Source of the DNA: Spirochaetota bacterium
GTDB lineage: Bacteria; Spirochaetota; Spirochaetia; DTKZ01
Length of the DNA stretch: 41,535 nt
Assembly (NCBI GenBank): GCA_026418195.1
Contig: JAOABU010000013.1
Location: 1-41,535, forward strand
Reading direction: 5' to 3'
Position 1 is the first letter of the stretch. Each line of letters opens with the position of its first letter. Positions 34,499-41,535 of the stretch are shown here, one piece after another. The notes under the pieces are model-generated. The model was not told the origin of the DNA, did not search any database, and saw only the letters and a list, made by a program, of their open reading frames with translations. The translations under genes were made by a program, and so were the position numbers.

Positions 34499-36097
34499 AT
34501 GCATAACTATCGTTTCTTACTGGTATACCCTGAGTTTCCTGAGACTTTTTGGAGCTTCAAACACACCCTTCGATTCATTGGAAAGAAAGCATTGATGCCC
34601 CCTCTGGGCCTTGCCACCATTGCGGGCATGGTGGGAGGTTCCTTCGACCTTTCAGCGGTAGATTTAAACGTATCGACCCTTTCGGATACACAGATCCTTG
34701 AAGCAGATCTCATCTTGGTATCTGCCATGCTGATTCAGAAAGAGTCCTTTCTTCAGGTGATCCAGCGGTGCAAAGGATTAGGAAAACCAGTGGCAGTGGG
34801 AGGACCTTATCCTACCGAGTGTTGGGAGGAACTATCCCGCTTGCCCCTGGACCAAAGACCGGATTTCTTGATCCTGGACGAAGGGGAAGTGACCTTTCCA
34901 CCCTTTCTCGAAGACTGGAAAGCGGGACATCCCAAACCCATCTATCGTAGCAAGATAAAACCATCCCTGGATAGATCCCCCATTCCCCGGTTCGACCTAT
35001 TCGATCTGAATGTTTATAACGTGCTCCCCTTACAATTCTCCCGAGGATGTCCCTTCGATTGTGAGTTCTGCGACATCGTCCACCTGTTTGGTCGGACTCC
35101 CCGCACTAAGAATCCTGCTCAGTTCATCACCGAACTGGAAAGTGCCCTGAACTTGGGGTTTAAGGGAAACGTCTTTATTGTAGATGATAACTTCATCGGA
35201 AACCGGAAACGGGTAAAAGAACTGCTCCGAGTCCTAGTCTCTTGGCAGGAGACCCACCACTACCCTGTACAGTTCTGCACCGAAGCATCCATCGATCTAG
35301 CCAAGGATGATGAACTGTTGGATCTGATGGTTCAAGCAGGGTTCTATATGGTATTCCTGGGTCTGGAAACACCTCTGGAGCATTCCCTCAAAGAAGCCCG
35401 GAAGATTCAAAACCTCAATACCGATGCACTAGAGAGTGTCCGAAAAATACAATCCCGCGGGATCGAAGTCACAGGGGGATTCATCATTGGGTTCGATTCA
35501 GATCCGTCGGATATCGCCGATCGTCAAAGAAGTTTTATCGAGGAGCTAGCCGTGCCTACCGCTATGGTAGGGCTTTTAACAGCTCTACCTGGAACCCGAC
35601 TCTATAAGCGTCTCGTGCAGGAGGGTCGTCTCCTCCGTACCGCTTCAGGGAATAACACCCATGAACTGCAGATCAACTTCCTACCCCGTCAACCCCTGCA
35701 GACTCTCCTTGAAAACTACCGGATCCTCTTGTCGGAAATCTATAAACCCAACGCATACTTTAAACGGTGCCTGGAGTTCCTCAATCGATTGCCCGAACAG
35801 GTAAGATGTTCCGTCACTTATCATCGATCGAGGACCTTTTGCCTTCGGAATGTGAGGATCCTTCTCCACTCCTTTTTCAAACAGACGTTTTCCTGGTATG
35901 GATTCTGGTATCTGTCCTACATCGTTCGAGCCTTCAAGCTCCATCCGAAAAAGATCGTGCAAATCGTTTCGTTTGCCGTACAGGGACACCACCTACTGGA
36001 ACTCACTCGTAAAATCTTACGAACGAACCCCCTCCGTGCAGCCCGGGCAGTTCCTCATGTACAGAACAGAATAAAGTATGATACAGTACAGACATGA
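34499..36097 (+). CDS. B12-binding-domain radical SAM protein (DUF4070 type)
   Basis: A 532-residue class B-like radical SAM enzyme. Residues ~1-150 form the cobalamin-binding Rossmann domain (LVYPEFPE, PPLGLATIAGMV, AVGGPYPTE, DEGE). The radical SAM core follows with the cluster motif C184-x3-C188-x2-C191 (SRGCPFDCEFCDIV), then VFIVDDNFIGN and GFIIGFDSD. The C-terminal third resembles DUF4070. Related proteins methylate unactivated carbons (hopanoid, bacteriochlorophyll and other lipids). The substrate here is unknown. ATG 34499 has AAGGAG 8 nt upstream; ATG 34493 would be too close. It ends with an ATGA overlap to the next gene, starting a probable five-gene unit. Confidence 0.88.
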   Translation: MHNYRFLLVYPEFPETFWSFKHTLRFIGKKALMPPLGLATIAGMVGGSFDLSAVDLNVSTLSDTQILEADLILVSAMLIQKESFLQVIQRCKGLGKPVAVGGPYPTECWEELSRLPLDQRPDFLILDEGEVTFPPFLEDWKAGHPKPIYRSKIKPSLDRSPIPRFDLFDLNVYNVLPLQFSRGCPFDCEFCDIVHLFGRTPRTKNPAQFITELESALNLGFKGNVFIVDDNFIGNRKRVKELLRVLVSWQETHHYPVQFCTEASIDLAKDDELLDLMVQAGFYMVFLGLETPLEHSLKEARKIQNLNTDALESVRKIQSRGIEVTGGFIIGFDSDPSDIADRQRSFIEELAVPTAMVGLLTALPGTRLYKRLVQEGRLLRTASGNNTHELQINFLPRQPLQTLLENYRILLSEIYKPNAYFKRCLEFLNRLPEQVRCSVTYHRSRTFCLRNVRILLHSFFKQTFSWYGFWYLSYIVRAFKLHPKKIVQIVSFAVQGHHLLELTRKILRTNPLRAARAVPHVQNRIKYDTVQT

Positions 36098-36435
36098 ATA
36101 CCGCATCCTCCACTGCTCAAATCCTCATCGCCTTGATCCCCATTGTAGGGATCTTAGCGGGAGGGGCTGTTGTGTTCTTCTATCTGTATTGGAATTACAA
36201 AAAATCAGAACTTCTGATCCGACAGGGGTATGTTCCCCAGAGGCTTTTCGACCTGGACACCTTCAGTCTGTTGGCAGGACTCTTAAATCTGAGCATCGGC
36301 CTTGTGCTCAGTATCTACTTTTTCCTACGGGGAGGGTTAGGTCCCAGTGTGCTGGGAGGACTGATTCCCTTCGCCATCGGGGTAAGTCTAACCCTGTTTT
36401 ACTTTATTCGCACCCATGCCAGAAGCCGGCAATGA
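36094..36435 (+). CDS. Small membrane protein upstream of the sigma factor
   Basis: A 113-residue protein with about four hydrophobic segments (~8-30, ~53-72, ~75-92 and ~93-106) and a basic stretch YKKSELLIRQGYVPQR after the first. The pattern resembles DUF6249-type proteins often encoded beside ECF sigma genes, but that is weak. The start overlaps the radical SAM stop as ATGA, so translation is coupled. The function is unknown; a role in sensing at the membrane is inferred from position. Confidence 0.65.
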   Translation: MNTASSTAQILIALIPIVGILAGGAVVFFYLYWNYKKSELLIRQGYVPQRLFDLDTFSLLAGLLNLSIGLVLSIYFFLRGGLGPSVLGGLIPFAIGVSLTLFYFIRTHARSRQ

Positions 36436-36438
36436 AAC

Positions 36439-36993
36439 ATGGGATCGGACTTCGACATCATACAAGAGGTCCTTCATGGAAAGCGATGTCTCTATGGAGA
36501 ACTAGTAAAGAAATACCAGCAGAAGATCTTTGCGTTGGGTATCAAGTTTTTCCACAACCAGGAAGATGCAGAGGACTTCTCCCAAGAGGTGTTCCTAAAA
36601 GCCTATCAACAGCTTCACACCTTCCGGGGCGAATCAAGCTTCTACACTTGGCTATTTCGAATCGGCTACTTCCTTGGTTTGAGTTGGAACCGAAGGAAGA
36701 GGCCTGCATTGCCCATTCCCGAAGATATCGATATTCCCGAAACATCCGATGGACCCGATACCCAACATTTCCGAAAGGATGCGGTTGCAGCCCTGCGCAA
36801 GGCCCTGGTAGAACTACCAGAACGGTACCGCATCTGTCTGGAACTGTACTTCACCTTCGGCATGACTTATCAGGACATTTCCAACGTTACCGACATCCCG
36901 ATCGGTACAGTGAAATCCCATGTGTTTCGGGCAAAGAGTCGGTTGAAAGATCTCCTTTCGGGAACCGTAGCGGAGGGACCCCATGACCTGTAG
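36439..36993 (+). CDS. ECF-type RNA polymerase sigma factor (sigma-70 family)
   Basis: A 184-residue sigma factor with only regions 2 and 4. Region 2 (~15-85) has QEDAEDFSQEVFLKAYQQLHTFRGESSFYTWLFRI. Region 4 (~125-175) has LPERYRICLELYFTFGMTYQDISNVTDIPIGTVKSHVFRAKSRLK, a helix-turn-helix for the -35 box. It lies 3 bp after the membrane protein, and its end overlaps the anti-sigma gene by 11 bp, the usual coupled arrangement. Target promoters are not known. Confidence 0.92.
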   Translation: MGSDFDIIQEVLHGKRCLYGELVKKYQQKIFALGIKFFHNQEDAEDFSQEVFLKAYQQLHTFRGESSFYTWLFRIGYFLGLSWNRRKRPALPIPEDIDIPETSDGPDTQHFRKDAVAALRKALVELPERYRICLELYFTFGMTYQDISNVTDIPIGTVKSHVFRAKSRLKDLLSGTVAEGPHDL

Positions 36994-37438
36994 GGATGCG
37001 AGAGATCTGTACTGCTCCTTGGATCAAGGAGAACCCTTTCCTTTGGAACTGGAGACCCACGTTTCCACCTGCCCTTCTTGTACCCAATGGATACAGCAGA
37101 TGGACTGGGTGTTTCAAACCTATAGGAAGAGTAGTGAATACCCGGTTCCCTCTTCGTTAGAGAACCGGATACTTTCCGCCATTGATGCGATGGAAGTTTC
37201 CCCGGCATCCGAACCCCGATTGACCCTCTCACCTGGGAAATGGATGCTCCCGGGGGTGTTCCTAATCCTAGGAATCATGGGAATCCCGTTCAGTACCGTA
37301 TTCTCCGTGTTTGCTTCCCTCCCGGGAAGGAATCTAGAAATAGTAGTGCCCCTTGTACTAGGGACCGCCTTCACTACCTACGCTGCCTTCTTTACCGGGT
37401 ACAATCTGGAATGGCTAAAAAAGAAGTTCCTTACCTAA
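36983..37438 (+). CDS. Anti-sigma factor with zinc-finger (zf-HC2) domain
   Basis: A 151-residue membrane protein. The N-terminal domain has H-x3-C-x2-C (ETHVSTCPSCTQW, H27-C31-C34) preceded by C3, a zinc-binding anti-sigma pattern. Two hydrophobic segments (~88-110 and ~120-140) anchor it in the membrane. It is expected to hold the adjacent sigma factor inactive until an envelope signal. Its start lies within the sigma gene (ATG 36983), and its end overlaps the outer-membrane protein gene by 28 bp. Confidence 0.85.
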   Translation: MTCRDARDLYCSLDQGEPFPLELETHVSTCPSCTQWIQQMDWVFQTYRKSSEYPVPSSLENRILSAIDAMEVSPASEPRLTLSPGKWMLPGVFLILGIMGIPFSTVFSVFASLPGRNLEIVVPLVLGTAFTTYAAFFTGYNLEWLKKKFLT

Positions 37439-38373
37439 CAGGATATCGAAGCCCTAACATCTCAGACACTCTTTCTATCCCGTTGGATATTCTGATCCTC
37501 TCTATGCTCTTAATTCTGTTCTTCAACTCCTCTCCCCTCTGGTCACGCGATTTTCCCGAACCCATAGACGCTTTCGATGCGCTCTCGGGGGTAGATTCCG
37601 ATTCTCCCAACCTTCTTCCCGCTTCCTTCCTGCAACTTCGATATGACAACTTCACCTTTCATTCCAGTGTAACAGATGATTTCCAGATCCAAGCCCTCGG
37701 ATCGTTCACCCTCCTGCAATACCAAGGATTCGTAGGGTTAAAACTCTCCTACGGGACCTTCCTTCTCGTAGGGCCATTAGCTCCAGGGGATGTAGCGGCT
37801 TCTACTGCCAAATGGTGGATGAACAGTGTGCAATTTCAGTACGGGCTCTATGGAGCCTTTAACGTTGGGGGTGTCCATCTGTTATGGGAGTATTCCCGAC
37901 TTAGCAACCATCCCTTGAGAGCCCAACGAACCGCTACGGAAACCTTTGAAAACCCAGCTTCTGAACGACTCGCCACGGGAATCGTATTGCCACCGATCAA
38001 GGTTGGAAGCTTTAGAGGTCACTTCTACTATAGAACAGGATTCGTGGACTTATTCGATTACTGGAAAGCAAAAAATATCCCTAAACCTAGGAACTTCTGG
38101 GTACATCGATTTGGTATGGAAGCGTCCTACCCCATCCATTCATCTTTGGCAGTATTCTCCGATGGGACGTTGGATCTTCTAGCCCTTCGGACCGGGGGTT
38201 GGGATGTTCCTTGGACAGGGCAGATAGGCTTCCAATTTTCCTCTAAAGAGCGTCAATTAAAGGTATTCCTGACCGCAGTGTGGAACAACGACACAGAGGA
38301 GATCGTAGAAAAACCCAACCCCATCCGTCTGCTCGGCCTGGGATTCAGCTTGTCCACAAAACCTTTATATTAA
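37411..38373 (+). CDS. Predicted outer-membrane beta-barrel protein
   Basis: A ~320-residue protein I do not recognise. After a long N-terminus, a hydrophobic stretch (~22-42) ends near PLWSRDFPEP, a plausible signal peptide. The rest is a beta-rich chain with alternating aromatic residues (LQLRYDNFTF, FVGLKLSYGTFLLVG, VQFQYGLYGAF, HFYYRTGFVDLFDYW) and ends FSLSTKPLY, as in barrel proteins. The ATG at 37411 lies inside the anti-sigma gene and has only a weak GGA site. ATG 37504 is an alternative. It is the last gene of the sigma cluster and a likely regulon member. Confidence 0.65.
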   Translation: MAKKEVPYLTGYRSPNISDTLSIPLDILILSMLLILFFNSSPLWSRDFPEPIDAFDALSGVDSDSPNLLPASFLQLRYDNFTFHSSVTDDFQIQALGSFTLLQYQGFVGLKLSYGTFLLVGPLAPGDVAASTAKWWMNSVQFQYGLYGAFNVGGVHLLWEYSRLSNHPLRAQRTATETFENPASERLATGIVLPPIKVGSFRGHFYYRTGFVDLFDYWKAKNIPKPRNFWVHRFGMEASYPIHSSLAVFSDGTLDLLALRTGGWDVPWTGQIGFQFSSKERQLKVFLTAVWNNDTEEIVEKPNPIRLLGLGFSLSTKPLY

Positions 38374-38420
38374 GGATCCTTAGGTTGCAAATCTATCCAA
38401 CCGGTGCTACGCTGATTTCC

Positions 38421-39263
38421 ATGAAAAAGCTTGAGGGTAAACACGCAGTAGTCACGGGCGCAGCTCGGGGTATCGGTTTTTCCATTGCCAAACGACTTGT
38501 GGAACAGGGATGCTTTGTCTCCCTATGGGATGTAGACTCTCCAGCGTTGGAAGAAGCTAAAGAGCGATTGATCGCTTTCTCTCCAAAGATACGAACTCGG
38601 ATCTGCAATGTCACCTCCCCTACCGATGTGCACCAAACAGCACAGAAGGATCTTTCTGATTTCGGGAGCGTTGAGATCCTGATAAATAATGCCGGATACC
38701 TGGCACCCGGGAACTTCCTGGATCAACCTACCGAACAGTGGATAAGAACCCTTGAGGTGAATGTCCATGGATTGATCCATACAATTCACGAGTTTCTTCC
38801 ACACATGTACGAACGGAATGAAGGGCACATCGTGAACATTAGCTCTGCAGCCGGTCTACTGGGTGTACCGGGACTTGCTGTGTATTCTGCATCCAAATGG
38901 GCTGTTTGGGGGCTTACCGAAGCGCTTCGCCAGGAAACGTGGAACTTGGGAAAACGAGGGGTTCGATTCTCTAGCATCCATCCTAGTTATGTAGCTACGG
39001 GACTCTTTGCGGGAGCAAAATTAACAGGAATTGGATCCTTAATCGTACCCCGACTATCCTCCCACGATGTGGTAGCCAAGGCCGTTGTGGTAGACGCTTT
39101 GGGAAAAGGAAGGCACTGCCCCAAACGGCCCCGATCCGTTCGCAGCGCCTTAGTATTTCGGGCTTTGCTTCCGGATTTCCTATTTCAACACCTCCTGAGG
39201 GTCCTCGGTGTTCATGCGAGCATGTCTACTTGGAAGGGGTATTCCAATGATTCGTTCAAATGA
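38421..39263 (+). CDS. Short-chain dehydrogenase/reductase
   Basis: A 280-residue SDR of the classical type. The NAD(P) motif TGAARGIG (~12-19) is followed by NNAG (~89-92), Ser at ~142 and the catalytic Y155-S-A-S-K159. The Asp in LWDVDS (residue 37) suggests NAD preference, though that is not certain. The C-terminal ~80 residues are longer than in minimal SDRs and hydrophobic. It overlaps the aldehyde dehydrogenase by 17 bp, so the pair is coupled and may act in sequence on an alcohol and an aldehyde, possibly long-chain. The substrate is unknown. Confidence 0.88.
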   Translation: MKKLEGKHAVVTGAARGIGFSIAKRLVEQGCFVSLWDVDSPALEEAKERLIAFSPKIRTRICNVTSPTDVHQTAQKDLSDFGSVEILINNAGYLAPGNFLDQPTEQWIRTLEVNVHGLIHTIHEFLPHMYERNEGHIVNISSAAGLLGVPGLAVYSASKWAVWGLTEALRQETWNLGKRGVRFSSIHPSYVATGLFAGAKLTGIGSLIVPRLSSHDVVAKAVVVDALGKGRHCPKRPRSVRSALVFRALLPDFLFQHLLRVLGVHASMSTWKGYSNDSFK

Positions 39264-40869
39264 AACATTCAAACCTCGTAAAACAGGTTCCTGGATCCAC
39301 AACCCTGCCACAGGGGAGCGGTTAGCCGAAATTCTAGAACACGATCCAGAGAACGTACCTCTTATGGTTCAACGATCTAGGAAAGCACAGATAGAATGGG
39401 AGCAGGTGCCGTATAAGGTAAAACAAAGGATTGCGTATGAAACTTCCCGGTGGATCCATGCACATGCCGACACTCTATCTCTTACCATCGCCCATTGTAC
39501 AGGCAAGACACGTACCGAGGCTCTGGCTACAGAAGTTCTACCTGCTGCCATTGCATTTCGATACTATAGCCAACGGATACCCCATATACTCCATCCCAAA
39601 CGTCTTCCTACTAGTTCTTTCCTTTTCCTCAATAAAAAATCCATCCAATACCGGGTTCCCTATGGGGTAATCGGAATCATCAGCCCCTGGAACTACCCTT
39701 TCGGAATTCCGGTACATGAGGTAGCGGTTGCTTTATTGACAGGGAATGGGGTACTTCTAAAAGTCGCTACCCAATGCCAACCAGTAGGCGAACTGATCGA
39801 AACCATGATTCGGGAGGCAGGCTTCCCTTCGGATCTGTTTCATCTAGTATACTTAAGTGGGTCCAAGGTCGGAGCAGCTTTCCTTGATGGAGGGATAGAC
39901 AAACTATTCTTCACGGGCTCAACCGAAACCGGAAGAATCCTAATGCAGGAGGCAGGCAAGAGGCTCATCCCCGTTTCCCTCGAATTAGGAGGAAACGATG
40001 CAATGATTGTTCTCTCCGATGCTCCCCTTGAGCGGGCCGCAGCAGGAGCCGTTTGGGCAGGAGTATCCAATTGCGGTCAATCCTGCGGTGGGGTAGAGCG
40101 GATCTACATAGAGCGACCCGTGTACGACACCTTCCTAACCCTTCTTCGCCAGGAAGTACGCCAGATTCGTCAGGGTCCGGATGGCTTCGATGTAGATATC
40201 GGTTCCCTCACCACCGAAGAGCAACGTAAGAAAATAATCGAACAGGTTCAGGACGCCCTCTCGAAAGGAGCTAGACTTCTAGAAACGTCCCCAGACACAG
40301 GAATGAACTTAAGAAGCACTTTAGGTCTTGGTACAACGCATGGCCCCATCTTCTACCCCGTTCAGGTCATCGAAGTCGATCATGATGCGGGCCCTCTCAT
40401 GCAGGAGGAAACCTTTGGCCCCATCCTGGCTGTTTCAGTGGTAGAGACAGAAGAGGAGGCGATACAGCGGGCCAATGCAACTCCTTATGGTCTCACTGCC
40501 TCGGTTTGGAGTCTCTCCAAGGAACGGGTAGCCAGAGTTGCCTCCCAACTCCAGGCTGGAGTAGTCACTGTGAACGATCATCTCATGAGCCATGGAATGC
40601 CTGAGACCCCCTGGGGTGGATTCAAACAATCCAGCATTGGAAGAACCCATGGGGATCCTTTGATCGAAGAAACCACCCAGGTGAAAGTTCTGGTATGGGA
40701 GAAGCTACCGAGGATGAAGCGAAATCTTTTCTGGCACCCCATCGATTCCACTGTATACGATGGTCTGAAGGGGGCCTTATCCTTAGTAGCTGGAAAGGGT
40801 ATTCGAACCCGTTTCCAAGGTTTGTGGAGGTTAGTTCACCTGCTGGTAAAGAAAGTCCGATTTTTCTAA
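39247..40869 (+). CDS. Aldehyde dehydrogenase
   Basis: A 540-residue NAD(P)-dependent ALDH superfamily enzyme. SPWNYPFGIP carries the catalytic Asn (N149), SLELGGND the general-base Glu (E246) and NCGQSCGGVER the nucleophilic Cys (C280). FTGSTETGR binds the cofactor and EETFGPI is conserved. One deviation is KVATQC where most relatives have KPSE after the cofactor-binding Lys. The C-terminal ~60 residues extend past the fold and are basic and hydrophobic, suggesting membrane association as in fatty-aldehyde dehydrogenases. ATG 39247 has GGAAGGGG 7 nt upstream. Confidence 0.9.
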   Translation: MIRSNETFKPRKTGSWIHNPATGERLAEILEHDPENVPLMVQRSRKAQIEWEQVPYKVKQRIAYETSRWIHAHADTLSLTIAHCTGKTRTEALATEVLPAAIAFRYYSQRIPHILHPKRLPTSSFLFLNKKSIQYRVPYGVIGIISPWNYPFGIPVHEVAVALLTGNGVLLKVATQCQPVGELIETMIREAGFPSDLFHLVYLSGSKVGAAFLDGGIDKLFFTGSTETGRILMQEAGKRLIPVSLELGGNDAMIVLSDAPLERAAAGAVWAGVSNCGQSCGGVERIYIERPVYDTFLTLLRQEVRQIRQGPDGFDVDIGSLTTEEQRKKIIEQVQDALSKGARLLETSPDTGMNLRSTLGLGTTHGPIFYPVQVIEVDHDAGPLMQEETFGPILAVSVVETEEEAIQRANATPYGLTASVWSLSKERVARVASQLQAGVVTVNDHLMSHGMPETPWGGFKQSSIGRTHGDPLIEETTQVKVLVWEKLPRMKRNLFWHPIDSTVYDGLKGALSLVAGKGIRTRFQGLWRLVHLLVKKVRFF

Positions 40870-40935
40870 TTGTAACCTGTCGGCACTCAAGAGCTTCTCA
40901 TCCTAACGGTGTTTCTGGTATAGTTACTCCTCGTT

Positions 40936-41535
40936 ATGGGAGAAGAGAATCGTACTACAGGCAAAGATTTCATTCGGGAAATCATCGATCAGGACTTGAA
41001 AGAAGGAAGGTATACGGAAGTGAAGACTCGCTTCCCTCCAGAACCCAATGGATACCTTCACATCGGTCATGCAAAATCCATCTGCCTTAACTTTGGAATT
41101 GCCAGGGAATACAATGGAACCTGCAACCTTCGGTTCGACGACACAAACCCCACAAAGGAAGATGTAGAGTATGTAGAATCCATCATGGAAGACGTTCGCT
41201 GGCTTGGTTTCCAGTGGGATGGTCTGTACTATGCATCAGACTACTTCGAGCAACTCTACCAATGGGCAGAGTTTCTGATACGGAAAGGGCTTGCCTACGT
41301 GGATGACTGCTCGGCAGAAGAGATCAGTGCCATGCGAGGTGCCCCTACGGAGCCGGGGAAACCTAGTCCTTACCGGAACCGCAGCGTAGAGGAAAACCTT
41401 GACTTATTCCGGAGGATGCGGGCTGGAGAGTTCCCTGATGGAAGCCGGGTTCTTCGGGCTAAGATCGACATGAACTCGCCCAACTTAAATATGCGCGATC
41501 CTGTATTGTACCGAATTCGTCGGGCAACCCATCAC
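40936..41535 (+). CDS. glnS: Glutamine--tRNA ligase, partial (N-terminal 200 codons)
   Basis: A class I synthetase, cut by the window end. [16 protein letters not shown] carries the HIGH signature (residues 43-46), and [15 protein letters not shown] and [22 protein letters not shown] match GlnRS rather than GluRS. It charges tRNA-Gln with glutamine, so at least some tRNA-Gln is made directly and not only by amidotransferase. The frame is open to base 41535. ATG 40936 has no ribosome site; TATAGT at 40919-40924 is a -10 candidate only 11 nt upstream. Confidence 0.95.
   Translation, partial: MGEENRTTGKDFIREIIDQDLKEGRYTEVKTRFPPEPNGYLHIGHAKSICLNFGIAREYNGTCNLRFDDTNPTKEDVEYVESIMEDVRWLGFQWDGLYYASDYFEQLYQWAEFLIRKGLAYVDDCSAEEISAMRGAPTEPGKPSPYRNRSVEENLDLFRRMRAGEFPDGSRVLRAKIDMNSPNLNMRDPVLYRIRRATHH

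Noticed and set aside
36078-36986. A 302-codon open frame overlapping the membrane protein and sigma factor genes
   Set aside because: It lies in another frame over two genes with clear family motifs and coupling; its translation is rich in Arg, Pro, Cys and His without any domain.
38371-38382. TAAGGATCCTTA palindrome at the end of the barrel gene as a terminator or operator
   Set aside because: It is a 12-bp palindrome without a loop or T-tract and includes the stop codon; probably coincidental.

Overview
The window is a gene-dense stretch (about 50% GC by eye) of a diderm bacterial chromosome, most likely a free-living spirochaete. Support for that: a TAXI-type TRAP binding protein with a signal peptide ending in Ala followed by GGQKEAEK, a style common in spirochaetes; a spirochaete-type RND/MMPL exporter; an Omp85-like barrel; loose lipoboxes; and a NADP-isocitrate dehydrogenase beside a proton-translocating transhydrogenase. 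Phylum placement is inference. The first 17 bases are not genomic: they match the end of the Tn5/Nextera mosaic-end adapter, so this is the raw edge of an assembled contig.

Layout. 18-231: 3' fragment of an unknown gene. 237-1310 (-) and 1446-2651 (+): a secreted serine hydrolase and threonine ammonia-lyase, driven by back-to-back promoters. 2739-5039: MsrA, then a Gfo/Idh/MocA dehydrogenase with an exported SagB-type nitroreductase. 5126-7347: a NAGPA-type phosphodiester glycosidase, a truncated EAL domain and a DUF3592 membrane protein. 7522-7595: tRNA-Pro(GGG) with its own promoter. 7654-10591 (-): nifS-like, nifU-like (with BFD domain) and a membrane glycosyltransferase. 10657-12793: a PHP phosphatase and a CNNM/CBS/CorC membrane protein. 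12882-16303: a TAXI TRAP transporter (binding protein, DUF1850 protein, fused permease). 16326-19673 (-): an RND exporter, a 47-residue lipoprotein and a TetR regulator with two matching operators. 19819-22110: L-fucose isomerase and a zinc-ribbon membrane protein. 22107-23863 (-): icd and a membrane protein. 23967-25247: an Omp85-like barrel. 25268-28679 (-): flavodoxin-fold oxidoreductase plus pntAA-pntAB-pntB. 28787-34432: a complete SUF operon (MIP18 protein, SufC, SufB, SufD, Rieske protein, SufS, SufU). 34499-38373: B12-binding radical SAM enzyme, small membrane protein, ECF sigma factor, anti-sigma factor and outer-membrane protein. 38421-40869: SDR and aldehyde dehydrogenase. 40936-end: the first 200 codons of glnS.

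Functional themes. Iron-sulfur assembly is encoded twice (NIF/ISC-like pair and SUF). NADPH supply is represented by icd and by the transhydrogenase. Envelope genes form two regulated modules: TetR-lipoprotein-RND, and radical SAM-sigma-anti-sigma-OMP. Packing is tight, with ATGA overlaps and convergent stop codons that overlap by a few bases. No phage, insertion sequence or CRISPR array was seen. No gene-free stretch exceeds 300 bases; the largest (7348-7521, 7596-7653, 18660-18814) are described as features or findings.
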